Below, one piece after another: positions 31,265 to 40,564 of a stretch of 64,000 nt of DNA. The stretch lies in assembly GCA_011526045.1 (NCBI GenBank), contig WYBE01000046.1, positions 62,001-126,000 of the forward strand, written 5' to 3'. The notes beneath the pieces were generated by a model, which was given only the letters and a program-made list of their open reading frames with translations, had not been told where the DNA came from and did no database searches. Position 1 is the stretch's first letter. Every line of letters begins with the position of its first letter. Source of the DNA: Nevskiales bacterium (GTDB taxonomy: Bacteria > Pseudomonadota > Gammaproteobacteria > Steroidobacterales > GCA-2729495). Position numbers and translations under genes: made by a program.

Positions 31265-33082
31265 ATGAACGAGCGCCTCAGCCAGATCCGGAACTTTGCC
31301 ATCATCGCCCATATCGACCATGGCAAATCGACCCTGGCGGATCGTTTCATCGAGCTGTGTGGCGGGCTGGAAGCCCGCGAGATGGCCAACCAGGTCCTCG
31401 ATTCGATGGATCTCGAGCGCGAGCGCGGCATCACGATCAAGGCGCAGACCGTATGCCTGTCGTACCGGGCGGCGAATGGTGAGGTCTATCAGCTGAACCT
31501 GATCGACACCCCGGGGCACGTCGATTTCTCGTACGAGGTGTCGCGCTCACTGGCCGCCTGCGAGGGTGCGCTGTTGCTGGTCGACGCGGCACAGGGTGTG
31601 GAAGCGCAAAGCGTTGCGAATTGCTATGCGGCCGTCGAGGCAGGTCTGGAGGTCGTCCCCGTCATCAACAAGATCGACCTGCCCAGCGCCGATCCACCGA
31701 AGGTGAAGCTCGAGATCGAGGAGATCATCGGCATCGACACCGATGACTGCGCCCTGGTCAGCGCAAAAACCGGAGTCGGTGTTCGCGAACTGATGGAACT
31801 GCTGATCAGGCGTATCCCGGCTCCGAAGGGCGATCGCGAGGCAGCGCTGCAGGCGCTGATCATCGACTCCTGGTTCGACAATTATGTCGGCGTCGTATCG
31901 CTTGTGCGCGTGGTCAACGGCGTGTTGCCGAAGAGCGGAAAGCTGCGCATGTGGTCGACCGGACGCACCTATCCCGTTTCGGAGGTCGGCGCATTCACCC
32001 CGAAGGCCACGCCACGTCCTGCCCTGCAGGCGGGCGAGGTCGGTTATGTGATTGCGGGCATCAAGGACGTGCACGGCGCCCCGGTCGGCGACACCATGAC
32101 TCTGGAGTCGCGTCTTTGCGAGGCGGCGCTGCCTGGTTTCCGGCAGATCAAGCCGCGGGTGTTCGCGGGGCTGTTTCCCGTCCAGGCGGACGATTTCGAA
32201 GCCCTGCGCGTGGCACTCGACAAGCTCAGTCTGAACGACGCGGCGTTGCGCTTCGAGGTCGAGTCGTCGGCGGCGCTCGGGTTCGGGTTCCGCTGCGGCT
32301 TCCTGGGCCTGCTGCACATGGAGATCGTGCAGGAACGGCTGGAACGCGAGTACGGCCTGAACCTGATTTCGACCGCGCCAACCGTCGTGTTCGAGATCGT
32401 AACTACGGCCGGCGAGACCCGCATGATCGAGAACCCGGCCTCGCTGCCGCCCCCGAATGAAATCGCCGAGGTGCGCGAGCCGTATATCACCGCCAGCATC
32501 CTCGTGCCACACGAGTTCGTGGGTCCGGTGATGCAGTTATGTGTCGGCAAGCGCGGCGTGCAGAAGCGGATCGAGTACCTCGCCAATCAGGTGGCGATGG
32601 AGTTCGACATACCGATGGCCGAGGTGGTATTTGATTTCTTCGACCGGTTGAAGTCGATCAGCCGCGGTTATGCCTCGTTCGATTACCAGTTTTCGCGGTT
32701 CGTGCCCGGGGATCTCGTGAAACTCGACATCCTGATCAACAAGGAGCGGGTCGATGCGCTGTCGCTGATCGTGCACCGCGACTTCGCGCAGCGGCGCGGA
32801 CGGGAGATTGTCGAACGCCTGCGGGAGGTCATTCCGCGGCAGATGTTCGAAGTCGCGTTGCAGGCGGCAATCGGCTCGCAGATCATCGCGCGATCGACGG
32901 TGAAGGCGATGCGCAAGAACGTGCTTGCGAAATGCTACGGGGGCGACGTCAGCCGGAAGCGGAAACTCCTCGAGAAGCAGAAGGCCGGCAAGAAGCGCAT
33001 GAAGCAGTTCGGTTCCGTGGAGATTCCGCAGGAGGCGTTCCTGGCCATTCTCCATACGGGCCGCGATTCCGCGGAATCATGA
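31265..33082 (+). CDS. lepA: Elongation factor 4 (LepA)
   Basis: LepA is a ribosome-associated translational GTPase linked to 30S biogenesis and back-translocation. The 605-residue protein has G1 AHIDHGKST, the switch I region with [11 protein letters not shown]3 DTPGHVDF and G4 NKIDLP, domains II, III and V, and the LepA-specific C-terminal domain ([37 protein letters not shown]). The length matches E. coli (599). lepA-lepB-rnc-era is the conserved order. Confidence 0.98.
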   Translation: MNERLSQIRNFAIIAHIDHGKSTLADRFIELCGGLEAREMANQVLDSMDLERERGITIKAQTVCLSYRAANGEVYQLNLIDTPGHVDFSYEVSRSLAACEGALLLVDAAQGVEAQSVANCYAAVEAGLEVVPVINKIDLPSADPPKVKLEIEEIIGIDTDDCALVSAKTGVGVRELMELLIRRIPAPKGDREAALQALIIDSWFDNYVGVVSLVRVVNGVLPKSGKLRMWSTGRTYPVSEVGAFTPKATPRPALQAGEVGYVIAGIKDVHGAPVGDTMTLESRLCEAALPGFRQIKPRVFAGLFPVQADDFEALRVALDKLSLNDAALRFEVESSAALGFGFRCGFLGLLHMEIVQERLEREYGLNLISTAPTVVFEIVTTAGETRMIENPASLPPPNEIAEVREPYITASILVPHEFVGPVMQLCVGKRGVQKRIEYLANQVAMEFDIPMAEVVFDFFDRLKSISRGYASFDYQFSRFVPGDLVKLDILINKERVDALSLIVHRDFAQRRGREIVERLREVIPRQMFEVALQAAIGSQIIARSTVKAMRKNVLAKCYGGDVSRKRKLLEKQKAGKKRMKQFGSVEIPQEAFLAILHTGRDSAES

Positions 33083-33134
33083 GTCGGGGCCGTGATACAG
33101 TGCGCCCCGGTCGGGTGACGGGACGGATGCGGGC

Positions 33135-33890
33135 GTGGATTTCGCGCTGATTCTGGTGATTGCGACGGCCGTGGCCGGCCTGATCTGGGCTGTCGATGCA
33201 GTCTGGTGGAAACGCCGCCGCGGGGAGATGGCTCCCGAGCCCGTGGTCGTGGAGTACGCGCGTTCCTTTTTCCCGATCCTGCTGCTCGTGTTGCTGGTGC
33301 GGTCCTTTCTCTTCGAGCCGTTCCGGATACCCTCGAGCTCGATGATGCCGACGCTGCTGGTCGGTGATTTCATCTTCGTCAACAAGTTTGACTACGGGCT
33401 GCGCCTGCCGGTGCTCAATACGAAGATTCTCGAGATAGGCCAGCCCGAGCGCGGCGACGTCATCGTATTTCGCCTGCCTTCCGACCCGAGCACGAACTAC
33501 ATCAAGCGGCTGGTCGGCCTGCCGGGCGACACGATCCGTTACGCGAACAAGAAGATTTTCGTCAACGATCAGCCGATTGAGACGGTCGCAGAAGGCATCT
33601 ACGAAGGCGATGACCAGCCCGGCTCCCTGCTGCTGCAGGAGCGACTCGGCGCCGTCGAGCATCAGATCCTGCTGTTGCCGGGCCAGCACGGCCTGGAAGG
33701 CACGTTCGTCGTTCCGCCGGGGCACTTTTTCATGATGGGAGACAACCGCGACAACAGCCGCGACAGCCGCTACGATGGAGTCGGCTTCGTGCCGGAGGCC
33801 AACCTGGTGGGGCGGGCGGTGCGGATCTGGATGAGCTGGGACTTTCCGGGTCTGCCGAATTGGGCGCGCATCGGCATGGCGGTGCGCTGA
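33135..33890 (+). CDS. lepB: Signal peptidase I
   Basis: LepB removes signal peptides from exported proteins at the outer face of the inner membrane. The 251-residue protein has two N-terminal membrane segments (about 3-22 and 45-58). The nucleophile Ser69 lies in IPSSSMMPTLLVGDF and the general base Lys123 in NYIKRLVGLPGD. The box GHFFMMGDNRDNSRDSR and the C-terminal VGRAVRIWMSWD follow. It starts at a GTG, 52 bp after lepA. It is shorter than E. coli LepB (324), as in many other gammaproteobacteria. Confidence 0.96.
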   Translation: MDFALILVIATAVAGLIWAVDAVWWKRRRGEMAPEPVVVEYARSFFPILLLVLLVRSFLFEPFRIPSSSMMPTLLVGDFIFVNKFDYGLRLPVLNTKILEIGQPERGDVIVFRLPSDPSTNYIKRLVGLPGDTIRYANKKIFVNDQPIETVAEGIYEGDDQPGSLLLQERLGAVEHQILLLPGQHGLEGTFVVPPGHFFMMGDNRDNSRDSRYDGVGFVPEANLVGRAVRIWMSWDFPGLPNWARIGMAVR

Positions 33891-34044
33891 GACGGCGACA
33901 GGCGCGGGATTCCGTGCTGCAGTACGTTGACAAATTCCGCGGGGCATGTTTTTTTGCCGACGCGCGGTTCGGTGTGTGCCGGAGCGGCACGGCGTTCTGA
34001 TTCCGCCGGGTGGCGAAAGGTCTTCGGTCAGGGAGAATCCGTAT

Positions 34045-34410
34045 ATGCGTTCACGGCAGACAGGCATCACCCTCATCGGTTTCGTGTTGCTGGCGGTGTT
34101 GATCGGCATGCTGGGGCTTGGTGCGCTCCGGCTCACGCCGATCTACCTGGAGAACATGAAGATCAAGCGTATCCTTGCCGACGTGAAATCGGAGTTCGAC
34201 GGCCAGCAGCCAACGCCGCAGTTGATCCGTCGCGCCATCGACAAGCGGATCAACATTGAGATGGTCAATCACCTGAAGGCGAACGAGTTCGAGATCCAGA
34301 AGGTCGACAGCGGCTTTCGTGTGGTTGCTGCATACGAGAAAGACGTGCCGTTCGTCGCCAACGTGTGGCTCCTGGTGAAGTTCGACGACGAGGTCGAGAT
34401 CCGGCTGTGA
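34045..34410 (+). CDS. DUF4845 membrane protein with prepilin-like N-terminus
   Basis: The 121-residue protein has a short basic N-terminus, RSRQTGITLIG, then a hydrophobic segment (about 8-28) and a small soluble domain (LTPIYLENMKIKRILADV, ending KFDDEVEIRL). It matches the DUF4845 proteins found between lepB and rnc in Pseudomonas and Xanthomonas. The function is unknown. The G-ITLIG resembles a type IV prepilin cleavage site, but position +5 is Gly instead of Glu. ATG 34045 is chosen over the upstream open frame because it yields the family N-terminus. Its stop overlaps the rnc GTG. Confidence 0.85.
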   Translation: MRSRQTGITLIGFVLLAVLIGMLGLGALRLTPIYLENMKIKRILADVKSEFDGQQPTPQLIRRAIDKRINIEMVNHLKANEFEIQKVDSGFRVVAAYEKDVPFVANVWLLVKFDDEVEIRL

Positions 34411-35093
34411 CCGCGCAGGCGCTCTGGGCGGAGCGCAGGCTCGGCTACCGGTTTCGCAGCGACGAACTCCTTGAGCTGGCGCTGACTCACCGCAGCGCAT
34501 CGGCGCGCAATAACGAGAGGCTCGAATTTCTCGGTGACGCGATACTCGGCGCGATCATGGCCGATGCGTTGTTTCGACGGCGCCCGAACGAGGGCGAAGG
34601 TATGTTGAGCCGTATCCGTTCCCGCCTCGTGCGCGGCGAGACCCTGGCGGAAATTGCCCGCGAAATCGAGCTCGGCCCCCTGATCCTCCTCGGGGCCGGC
34701 GAGCGACGGACCGGCGGGGGGCAACGCTCCTCGACCTTGTCCAATGCGCTCGAGGCGTTGCTGGGAGCGGTGTATCTCGACGGTGGCATGGACGCAGCCG
34801 AGCGCGTGGTCCTCGGCCTGTTCGCCGCCCGGCTCGAGCACCTGCCGGCCGCGCACGACCTGATTGATCCCAAGACGCGGCTCCAGGAGTGGTTGCAGGC
34901 GCGCGGTCAGCCGCCTCCCGCATACCGGGTCAACGACGTCGCCGGGCAGGCCCATGCGCAGACCTTCGAGGTACTGTGCACCATCGAGGGATCGGGACTT
35001 GCGGTGGCCGGGCACGGCGCAAGCCGGCGCCTCGCGGAACAGGACGCGGCCGCGCGCGCCTTCGAACGGCTGACCGTCCCCGACGGAGGTTGA
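34407..35093 (+). CDS. rnc: Ribonuclease III
   Basis: RNase III cuts double-stranded RNA in rRNA and mRNA processing. From GTG 34407, which overlaps the DUF4845 stop (GTGA), the protein has 228 residues (E. coli 226). The catalytic signature NERLEFLGDAIL lies at about 34-45, the second metal-binding Glu is in ALEALLGAVYLDGG, and a C-terminal dsRNA-binding domain (about 155-222) starts at DPKTRLQEWLQARGQ and ends with SRRLAEQDAAARAF. era follows after 3 bp. Confidence 0.96.
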   Translation: MTAQALWAERRLGYRFRSDELLELALTHRSASARNNERLEFLGDAILGAIMADALFRRRPNEGEGMLSRIRSRLVRGETLAEIAREIELGPLILLGAGERRTGGGQRSSTLSNALEALLGAVYLDGGMDAAERVVLGLFAARLEHLPAAHDLIDPKTRLQEWLQARGQPPPAYRVNDVAGQAHAQTFEVLCTIEGSGLAVAGHGASRRLAEQDAAARAFERLTVPDGG

Positions 35094-35096
35094 GGC

Positions 35097-35993
35097 ATGG
35101 GCGCTTGTCGCGTGGGCTTCGTTGCGGTCGTCGGCAGGCCGAACGTCGGCAAGTCGACGCTCGTCAATGCACTGGTCGGCGAGAAGGTGAGTATCGTGAC
35201 CGCCAAGCCGCAGACGACGCGGCATCGCGTCATCGGCATTCGCAACCGGCCGGAAAGCCAGGTGATCTTCGTCGACACCCCCGGGCTCCACGCGCATGCG
35301 CGCAAGCTCATCAACCGGGTGATGAACCGCGCGGCCACGGGTTCGCTCGCGGATGCCGACGTCGTCCTGTTCGTGGTCGAGGCGCAGGGCTGGCGAAGCG
35401 GCGACGGGCATGTGCTGAAGCGTCTCGAGCATGTCACCAGGCCGGTGCTGCTGGTCGTCAACAAGGTGGACCTGACCAGGCAGCGGGCCAGGCTGCTGCC
35501 GATGCTGGATGCATGCCGCGCGCGGCGCGAGTTTGCCGCCATTGTCCCGGTCTCGGCCGAAAGCGGCGAGAACCTCGACCGCCTGGTCGAACTCGTCGAG
35601 GGTCATTTGCCCGAGGGCGAGCGCTATTATCCGCAAGACCTGTTCACCGACCGGGGACGCGACTTTCGCATTGCGGAGGTGCTGCGGGAGAAGCTCATGG
35701 CGGCGCTGGACCGGGAAGTGCCCTACGGGCTCGCCGTGGAAATCGATGCGGTCGTGGAGAGCGAGAGCCTCGTGCGGGTCGATGCGTACATCATCGTTTC
35801 AAAGGCATCGCAGAGGCCGATTGTGGTCGGGCGGGGCGGGCAGACGCTGAAAGCCATCGGCCAGGCTGCACGCATCGACCTGGAGCAGCTGCTCGGGCGC
35901 AAGGTATTCCTGCGCACGCATGTCCGGGTGCGTCGTAACTGGGCGGATGATGCCCGGGCCCTGCGCCAGCTCGGCCACGAGGTCGGCAAATGA
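35097..35993 (+). CDS. era: GTPase Era
   Basis: Era is an essential GTPase that binds the 3' end of 16S rRNA during 30S assembly. The 298-residue protein has G1 GRPNVGKST, G2 region KPQTTRHRV, G3 DTPG and G4 NKVD, then a C-terminal KH domain (about 200-290; RPIVVGRGGQTLKAIGQAA, the GxxG loop being GRGG). A GGAGG ribosome binding site lies at the end of rnc. The stop overlaps the recO ATG by 4 bp. Confidence 0.97.
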   Translation: MGACRVGFVAVVGRPNVGKSTLVNALVGEKVSIVTAKPQTTRHRVIGIRNRPESQVIFVDTPGLHAHARKLINRVMNRAATGSLADADVVLFVVEAQGWRSGDGHVLKRLEHVTRPVLLVVNKVDLTRQRARLLPMLDACRARREFAAIVPVSAESGENLDRLVELVEGHLPEGERYYPQDLFTDRGRDFRIAEVLREKLMAALDREVPYGLAVEIDAVVESESLVRVDAYIIVSKASQRPIVVGRGGQTLKAIGQAARIDLEQLLGRKVFLRTHVRVRRNWADDARALRQLGHEVGK

Positions 35994-36712
35994 GCCTGAT
36001 CGAGCGTGTCGATCTCGCCAGCGCCTTCGTGCTGCACGCGCGCCGCTGGCGGGAGACCAGCGAGCTGCTCGACGTGATCACCTGCGAGCACGGCCGGGTC
36101 AGCCTGCTGGCGCGGGGATTGCGCCGCCCGAGGTCCGGGCTGCGGGCGATCCTGCAGGCCTTCCAGCCGCTGTCGCTGTCCTGGTCGGGGCGGGCGGGTG
36201 GGCTGATGACGCTGCGTGCCGCGGAACCGGATGGGCCGGCAGCCCCGCTGCGCGGCAAGTCCCTGATGGCCGGTTTCTACCTGAACGAGCTGCTGCTGCG
36301 ATTCCTGCAGCGCTCCGACCCGCATCCGCGACTGTTCGAGGCCTACGCGCGGACGCTCGGTGCGCTGGCCGACGGTACTGCCCCGGAGGCGGGCCTGCGC
36401 CGCTTTGAGTTGCTCCTGCTCGCGGAAACCGGCTATGGCTTGAACCTCGATCACGATGCCAGCAGCGGCGAGCGGCTGCGACCCGGCGGCTCGTATGTCT
36501 ACGTCCTCGAACGCGGACCGGTGCCCGCATCCGTCGGGATGCCGGCCGGCCTCGAATTCTCGGGTGCCGAACTGCTGGCAATCGGCCAGGGCGTGTTTCC
36601 CGATCTGCCGAGCCTGTCGGCGGCGCGGCGGCTGTTGCGCGCCGTGCTGGATCATCACCTGGACGGCCAGCCACTGCGGACGCGCGAGGTCTACGTGGCC
36701 ATGAGGCGCTGA
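35990..36712 (+). CDS. recO: DNA repair protein RecO
   Basis: RecO works with RecF and RecR to load RecA on SSB-coated DNA. The 240-residue protein has the N-terminal OB fold (about 5-80; [35 protein letters not shown]), then a helical domain with [14 protein letters not shown] and [18 protein letters not shown]. The length equals the family norm (E. coli 242). It overlaps era by 4 bp (ATGA), the conserved era-recO pairing. Confidence 0.94.
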   Translation: MSLIERVDLASAFVLHARRWRETSELLDVITCEHGRVSLLARGLRRPRSGLRAILQAFQPLSLSWSGRAGGLMTLRAAEPDGPAAPLRGKSLMAGFYLNELLLRFLQRSDPHPRLFEAYARTLGALADGTAPEAGLRRFELLLLAETGYGLNLDHDASSGERLRPGGSYVYVLERGPVPASVGMPAGLEFSGAELLAIGQGVFPDLPSLSAARRLLRAVLDHHLDGQPLRTREVYVAMRR

Positions 36713-36789
36713 GCCAGCCGGTTGCAGAGTTGCCGGTGTGCACGGCAGACCGGTGGCGCCGTCGCCGCGCAACGGCCATTTCGGTCACA

Positions 36790-37548
36790 ATGTCCGCCAT
36801 GAGCCTCGTTTCGCCCATCCTTCTTGGCGTCAACGTCGACCATGTCGCAACGCTGCGACAGGCCCGTGGTACGCGTTACCCCGACCCGGTCATGGCGGCG
36901 TGGGTGGCGGAGCAGTCGGGCGCGGACAGCATTACGGTGCACCTGCGCGAGGACCGGCGCCACATCCAGGAGCGGGACCTGGAGGTGCTCTCGCGCACAC
37001 TGCAGACGCGGATGAACCTCGAGCTCGCGGTGGCGGAGTCGGTGTTGCGGCTGGCCGAGACCCTGCGCCCGGCCGACGCCTGCCTCGTGCCGGAGCGCCG
37101 GGCCGAGCTGACCACGGAGGGCGGGCTCGATGTCGCGGCGGATGCGTCCCGGGTCGCCGAAGCCGTCGCCCGGCTGGCGCGTGCCGGCATTCGGGTGGCT
37201 CCGTTCATCGACCCGGAAGCGCGGCAGATCGACGCCTGCCTCGAGGCTGGTGCCCGGGTGGTGGAACTGCACACGGGCCGATACGCGGATGCACGCGACG
37301 AACGCATGCGCGCCGACGAACTGGCGCGCGTGCGGCAGGCGGCGGCATATGCGCACGGGCTCGGCATCGGCGTGCATGCGGGTCACGGCCTGAACTATCA
37401 CAACGTACAGCCCATAGCGGCGATCCCCGAGATCGCCGAGCTGAACATCGGTCATGCGATCGTCGCCCGCGCACTGTTCGACGGCATGGCCGCGGCAGTG
37501 GCCGGCATGAAGCGGCTGATGCTCGCTGCGCGCGACGCAAGACCATGA
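36790..37548 (+). CDS. pdxJ: Pyridoxine 5'-phosphate synthase
   Basis: PdxJ closes the ring of vitamin B6, condensing 1-deoxyxylulose 5-phosphate with 3-amino-2-oxopropyl phosphate. Signature blocks are [18 protein letters not shown], the [15 protein letters not shown] region with active-site His, [16 protein letters not shown], and [15 protein letters not shown]. Starts at ATG 36790 (252 residues) or ATG 36799 (249) fit best with E. coli (243); the open frame continues further upstream without family homology. The stop overlaps acpS (ATGA); pdxJ-acpS is a conserved pair. Confidence 0.95.
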   Translation: MSAMSLVSPILLGVNVDHVATLRQARGTRYPDPVMAAWVAEQSGADSITVHLREDRRHIQERDLEVLSRTLQTRMNLELAVAESVLRLAETLRPADACLVPERRAELTTEGGLDVAADASRVAEAVARLARAGIRVAPFIDPEARQIDACLEAGARVVELHTGRYADARDERMRADELARVRQAAAYAHGLGIGVHAGHGLNYHNVQPIAAIPEIAELNIGHAIVARALFDGMAAAVAGMKRLMLAARDARP

Positions 37549-37943
37549 TTTTCGGTATCGGTACCGACATTCTCGAGCGGCGTCGGATCGAGGACACCTA
37601 TCAGCGCTTCGGAGCGCGTTTTGCGCAGCGACTGCTGATGCCGGAGGAACTGGCAATGTTCGCCGTGGCGCGCGATCCGGTCCGGTTCCTGGCCATGCGG
37701 TTTGCGGCCAAGGAGGCGATCGTCAAGGCGATGGGTACGGGGTTCGCGCACGGGATGTGGATTCGCGACGCCGGCGTGCGGCCGGATCGCCGCGGCAGAC
37801 CGCAGATCATTTTTTCCGAGCGTGGCCGGCGCGTGTGCGACGAGATGGGGATCGGCGAGGGGCACCTGACCCTGTCGGATGAAGCCGGGCTGATCGTGGC
37901 GGTCGCGGTGCTCATGCTGAAGGAGCAGGGAGGGCGGCGATGA
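37545..37943 (+). CDS. acpS: Holo-[acyl-carrier-protein] synthase
   Basis: AcpS transfers 4'-phosphopantetheine from CoA to acyl carrier protein. The 132-residue protein begins with [15 protein letters not shown], holding the metal-ligand Asp, and has the second signature [14 protein letters not shown] with the catalytic Glu. The ATG overlaps the pdxJ stop, and the stop overlaps the following exonuclease gene, both as ATGA. The length is close to E. coli AcpS (126). Confidence 0.95.
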   Translation: MIFGIGTDILERRRIEDTYQRFGARFAQRLLMPEELAMFAVARDPVRFLAMRFAAKEAIVKAMGTGFAHGMWIRDAGVRPDRRGRPQIIFSERGRRVCDEMGIGEGHLTLSDEAGLIVAVAVLMLKEQGGRR

Positions 37944-38731
37944 CCACGCTGGCATTCGACATCGAGACCGTGCCGGACGTGGCGCTCGGGCGGCGGCTGT
38001 ACGGCCTGGACGGGATCGGGGACGAGGACGTGGCCAAGGCGATGAGCTTCCGGCAGATGCAGGCGACCGGCAGCGAGTTCCTGCCGCTGTACCAGCAGCG
38101 CATCGTCGCGATCTCCGTGGTCATGCGACGCCAGGATGAGATCAAAGTCTGGAGTCTTGGCGCGCCGGACAGCGACGAGCGCGAGCTCGTGCGACGTTTC
38201 TTCGACGGCATCGACCGGTACACGCCGGTGCTGGTGTCGTGGAACGGTGGCGGCTTCGATCTGCCCGTGCTGCATTATCGCGCGCTGCTGCACCAGGTCG
38301 CCTCGCGCCGTTACTGGGACGTCGGCGACGAGGACCGCGAGTTCCGCTACAACAATTACCTCGGCCGGTTTCACTGGCGGCATATCGACCTGATGGACGT
38401 GATCTCGGGTTTTCAGAACCGCGGGCGCGCCGGGCTCAACGATACGGCCGTGATGCTCGGTTTCCCCGGCAAGCTGGGGTTCGATGGCAGCAAAGTCTGG
38501 GACGCGTACCTGGCGGGTGAGATCGTCGCGATCCGCAATTACTGCGAGACCGACGCGCTGAACACGTACCTGGTGTACCTGCGGTTCGAACTCATCCGGG
38601 GCGAACTCGACGAGCAGGGTCTCGGGCGCGAACTCGAGCGGGTGCGCGGGATGCTGGCCGACTCCGGGCAGGCGCATCTGCGCGAGTTTCTCGACGCCTG
38701 GGAAACTGCTGCCACGGGCGCCCGGGCGTGA
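37940..38731 (+). CDS. PolB-type 3'-5' exonuclease (COG3298)
   Basis: The 263-residue protein is a stand-alone DnaQ-like 3'-5' exonuclease of the PolB-exonuclease-related group. Exo I is AFDIETVPD at the N-terminus (Asp and Glu ligands), Exo II is LVSWNGGGFDLPVL (about 95-108), and Exo III is the CETDALNTYLVYLR segment with the last Asp (about 195-208). There is no polymerase domain. The cellular role is not defined; nucleic-acid proofreading or processing is implied by the fold. It overlaps acpS and rlmD by 4 bp at each end. Confidence 0.85.
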   Translation: MTTLAFDIETVPDVALGRRLYGLDGIGDEDVAKAMSFRQMQATGSEFLPLYQQRIVAISVVMRRQDEIKVWSLGAPDSDERELVRRFFDGIDRYTPVLVSWNGGGFDLPVLHYRALLHQVASRRYWDVGDEDREFRYNNYLGRFHWRHIDLMDVISGFQNRGRAGLNDTAVMLGFPGKLGFDGSKVWDAYLAGEIVAIRNYCETDALNTYLVYLRFELIRGELDEQGLGRELERVRGMLADSGQAHLREFLDAWETAATGARA

Positions 38732-40074
38732 GCGGCCGCAGGGCGATCCGCCGGCTCCGCGACGCGACGCCGGAGACGGCCGAGGTGCTCGACGACACGC
38801 CGGAAGGCCACGGCATCGCCAGTATCGACGGCAAACGGGTGTTCATCGCCGGGGCGTTGCGTGGCGAGACGGTCAGCCTGCGCCGGGTGTCGAGTCGGCG
38901 CAATTACGACGAGGCGCAGCTGCTGGCGATCAACGCGGCGTCCGCCGAACGCACCGAGCCACGCTGCGAGGCGTTCGGGCGTTGCGGCGGCTGCGCATTG
39001 CAACACCTCACCGCGGCGGCCCAGCTACGGCTCAAGGAACGCGCGTTGCTCGAAGCGCTGCGTCGTATCGGTGGCGTCGCGCCGGCGCGCGTGCTGCCGG
39101 CCGTGGCCGGGCCTTCATGGGCATATCGGCGCCGGGCTCGCCTCGCCGTGCGTCACGTGGCGGGAAAAGGGCGGGTGCTGGTCGGCTTCTCCGAGCGGGC
39201 CAGCTCCAGGATTGCCGAGATGAGTCGTTGCGAAACGCTGCATCCGGCTGTCGCGCAGTTGCCGGGTGAACTCGCCGCGTTGATCGGCGGCCTCGCATTG
39301 CATGATCGCATCCCCCAGGTCGAGGTCGCCGTCGGCGACAACGCCATTGCGCTGGTGTTCCGGGTGCTCGTCCAGCCAGGCGAAGCCGATCTGGCTATGC
39401 TCCGGGCGTTTCGCGACCGCTGCCGCGTGCAGGTGTTGCTGCAGTCGGGTGGCCCGGGCTGCGTCACGCCGCTCGACGCAGGGGTGGACGACCGGGAGCT
39501 GTGGTACACGATCGGAGACCCGCCGCTGCGGATGTGCTTCGGGCCGACGGATTTCATCCAGGTCAACGCCGCCATCAACGAGCGGTTGGTCGCACTGGCG
39601 CTCGAGTTGCTGCAGCCGAACCCTGCATCACGGGTGCTGGACCTCTACTGCGGCATCGGCAATTTCTCCCTGCCGCTGGCGCAGCGAGGGGCGTACGTGC
39701 TCGGGCTGGAGGGCGATCCGGCCATGACGGCGCGCGCCCGCCACAATGCCCAGCTCAACGGTATCGAGCAGGCGGAGTTCCGCGTGGCCGACCTTGGCGC
39801 GCCGGACGCGTGTGGCGCGATGCTCGCAGCCGCGCCCGGTTTCGACGCAGCGCTCATCGATCCGCCACGGGCCGGGGCGGCGGCGGTGCTGCCGTTTTTG
39901 GCCGCGAGCGGGGTCCGGCGCATCCTGTATGTGTCCTGTCATCCGGCGACGCTCGCGCGTGATTGCGGAGCGTTGATCACGAACCTCGGCTATCGGCTGA
40001 GCGCGGCGGGCGTGCTCGACATGTTTCCGCATACCAGTCACAGCGAGTCGGTCGCGTTGCTGGAGCGGGATTGA
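38728..40074 (+). CDS. rlmD: 23S rRNA (uracil(1939)-C(5))-methyltransferase RlmD
   Basis: RlmD (RumA) methylates U1939 of 23S rRNA with SAM and carries a 4Fe-4S cluster. The 448-residue protein has a TRAM-like N-terminal domain (about 15-70). The Fe-S cysteines are C80, C86 and C89 (RCEAFGRCGGC) with C168 (SRCET). A Rossmann methyltransferase domain follows with VLDLYCGIGNFSLPLA, and the catalytic Cys lies in YVSCHPATLARD. It starts at a GTG inside the preceding stop (GTGA). Confidence 0.95.
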   Translation: MSGRRAIRRLRDATPETAEVLDDTPEGHGIASIDGKRVFIAGALRGETVSLRRVSSRRNYDEAQLLAINAASAERTEPRCEAFGRCGGCALQHLTAAAQLRLKERALLEALRRIGGVAPARVLPAVAGPSWAYRRRARLAVRHVAGKGRVLVGFSERASSRIAEMSRCETLHPAVAQLPGELAALIGGLALHDRIPQVEVAVGDNAIALVFRVLVQPGEADLAMLRAFRDRCRVQVLLQSGGPGCVTPLDAGVDDRELWYTIGDPPLRMCFGPTDFIQVNAAINERLVALALELLQPNPASRVLDLYCGIGNFSLPLAQRGAYVLGLEGDPAMTARARHNAQLNGIEQAEFRVADLGAPDACGAMLAAAPGFDAALIDPPRAGAAAVLPFLAASGVRRILYVSCHPATLARDCGALITNLGYRLSAAGVLDMFPHTSHSESVALLERD

Positions 40075-40084
40075 GGGTACCGGC

Positions 40085-40564
40085 GTGAGGCGGCTACGCA
40101 TCAGCCTGACCGGCCAGTACCTGGAGGTGCTCGATGAGGAGCGGCCCGTCCTGCGATTTGCGGTATCGACGTCGCGCTACGGACCGGGCGAGAGGGAAGG
40201 CAGCGGCTGCACGCCGCGCGGCCGGCACGTCATCCGGGCCATGATCGGAGACGGCTTGCCGGCGGGTGCGGTGCTGCGGGGTCGCCGTCCGACCGGCGAG
40301 GTCTGGAGCCCGGCGCTCGCCCAGAGCCGGCCGGGCGCCGACTGGATCCTCAGCCGCATCCTGTGGCTGTCCGGGTGCGAACCGGGCCGCAACCGGCTCG
40401 GCGAAGTGGACAGCATGCGCCGATTCATCTATATCCACGGCACACCGGACAGCGAACCCATGGGTGTGCCTTTCTCACATGGCTGCATCAGGATGCGGAA
40501 CGACGACGTGATCCGCCTGTTCAAAATGGTTGCAGCGGGTACGCCCGTCGACATCGTGCCATGA
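40085..40564 (+). CDS. L,D-transpeptidase (YkuD) without signal peptide
   Basis: The 159-residue protein is a single YkuD domain with the catalytic motif HGTPDSEPMGVPFSHGCIRM (His, Ser-His-Gly-Cys-Arg) near residues 118-137 and an N-terminal strand pair, RLRISLTGQYLEV. Such enzymes form 3-3 cross-links or link lipoproteins to peptidoglycan in the periplasm. No signal peptide or membrane segment is visible from the GTG at 40085, and the upstream in-frame codons do not supply one, so its compartment is unclear. It overlaps nagZ by 4 bp, suggesting a link with muropeptide handling. Confidence 0.86.
   Translation: MRRLRISLTGQYLEVLDEERPVLRFAVSTSRYGPGEREGSGCTPRGRHVIRAMIGDGLPAGAVLRGRRPTGEVWSPALAQSRPGADWILSRILWLSGCEPGRNRLGEVDSMRRFIYIHGTPDSEPMGVPFSHGCIRMRNDDVIRLFKMVAAGTPVDIVP

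Noticed and set aside
33927-33955. A perfect TTGACA in the lepB-DUF4845 gap
   Set aside because: At 15-18 bp downstream there is only a T-run and no acceptable -10 hexamer, so a promoter call is not supported.
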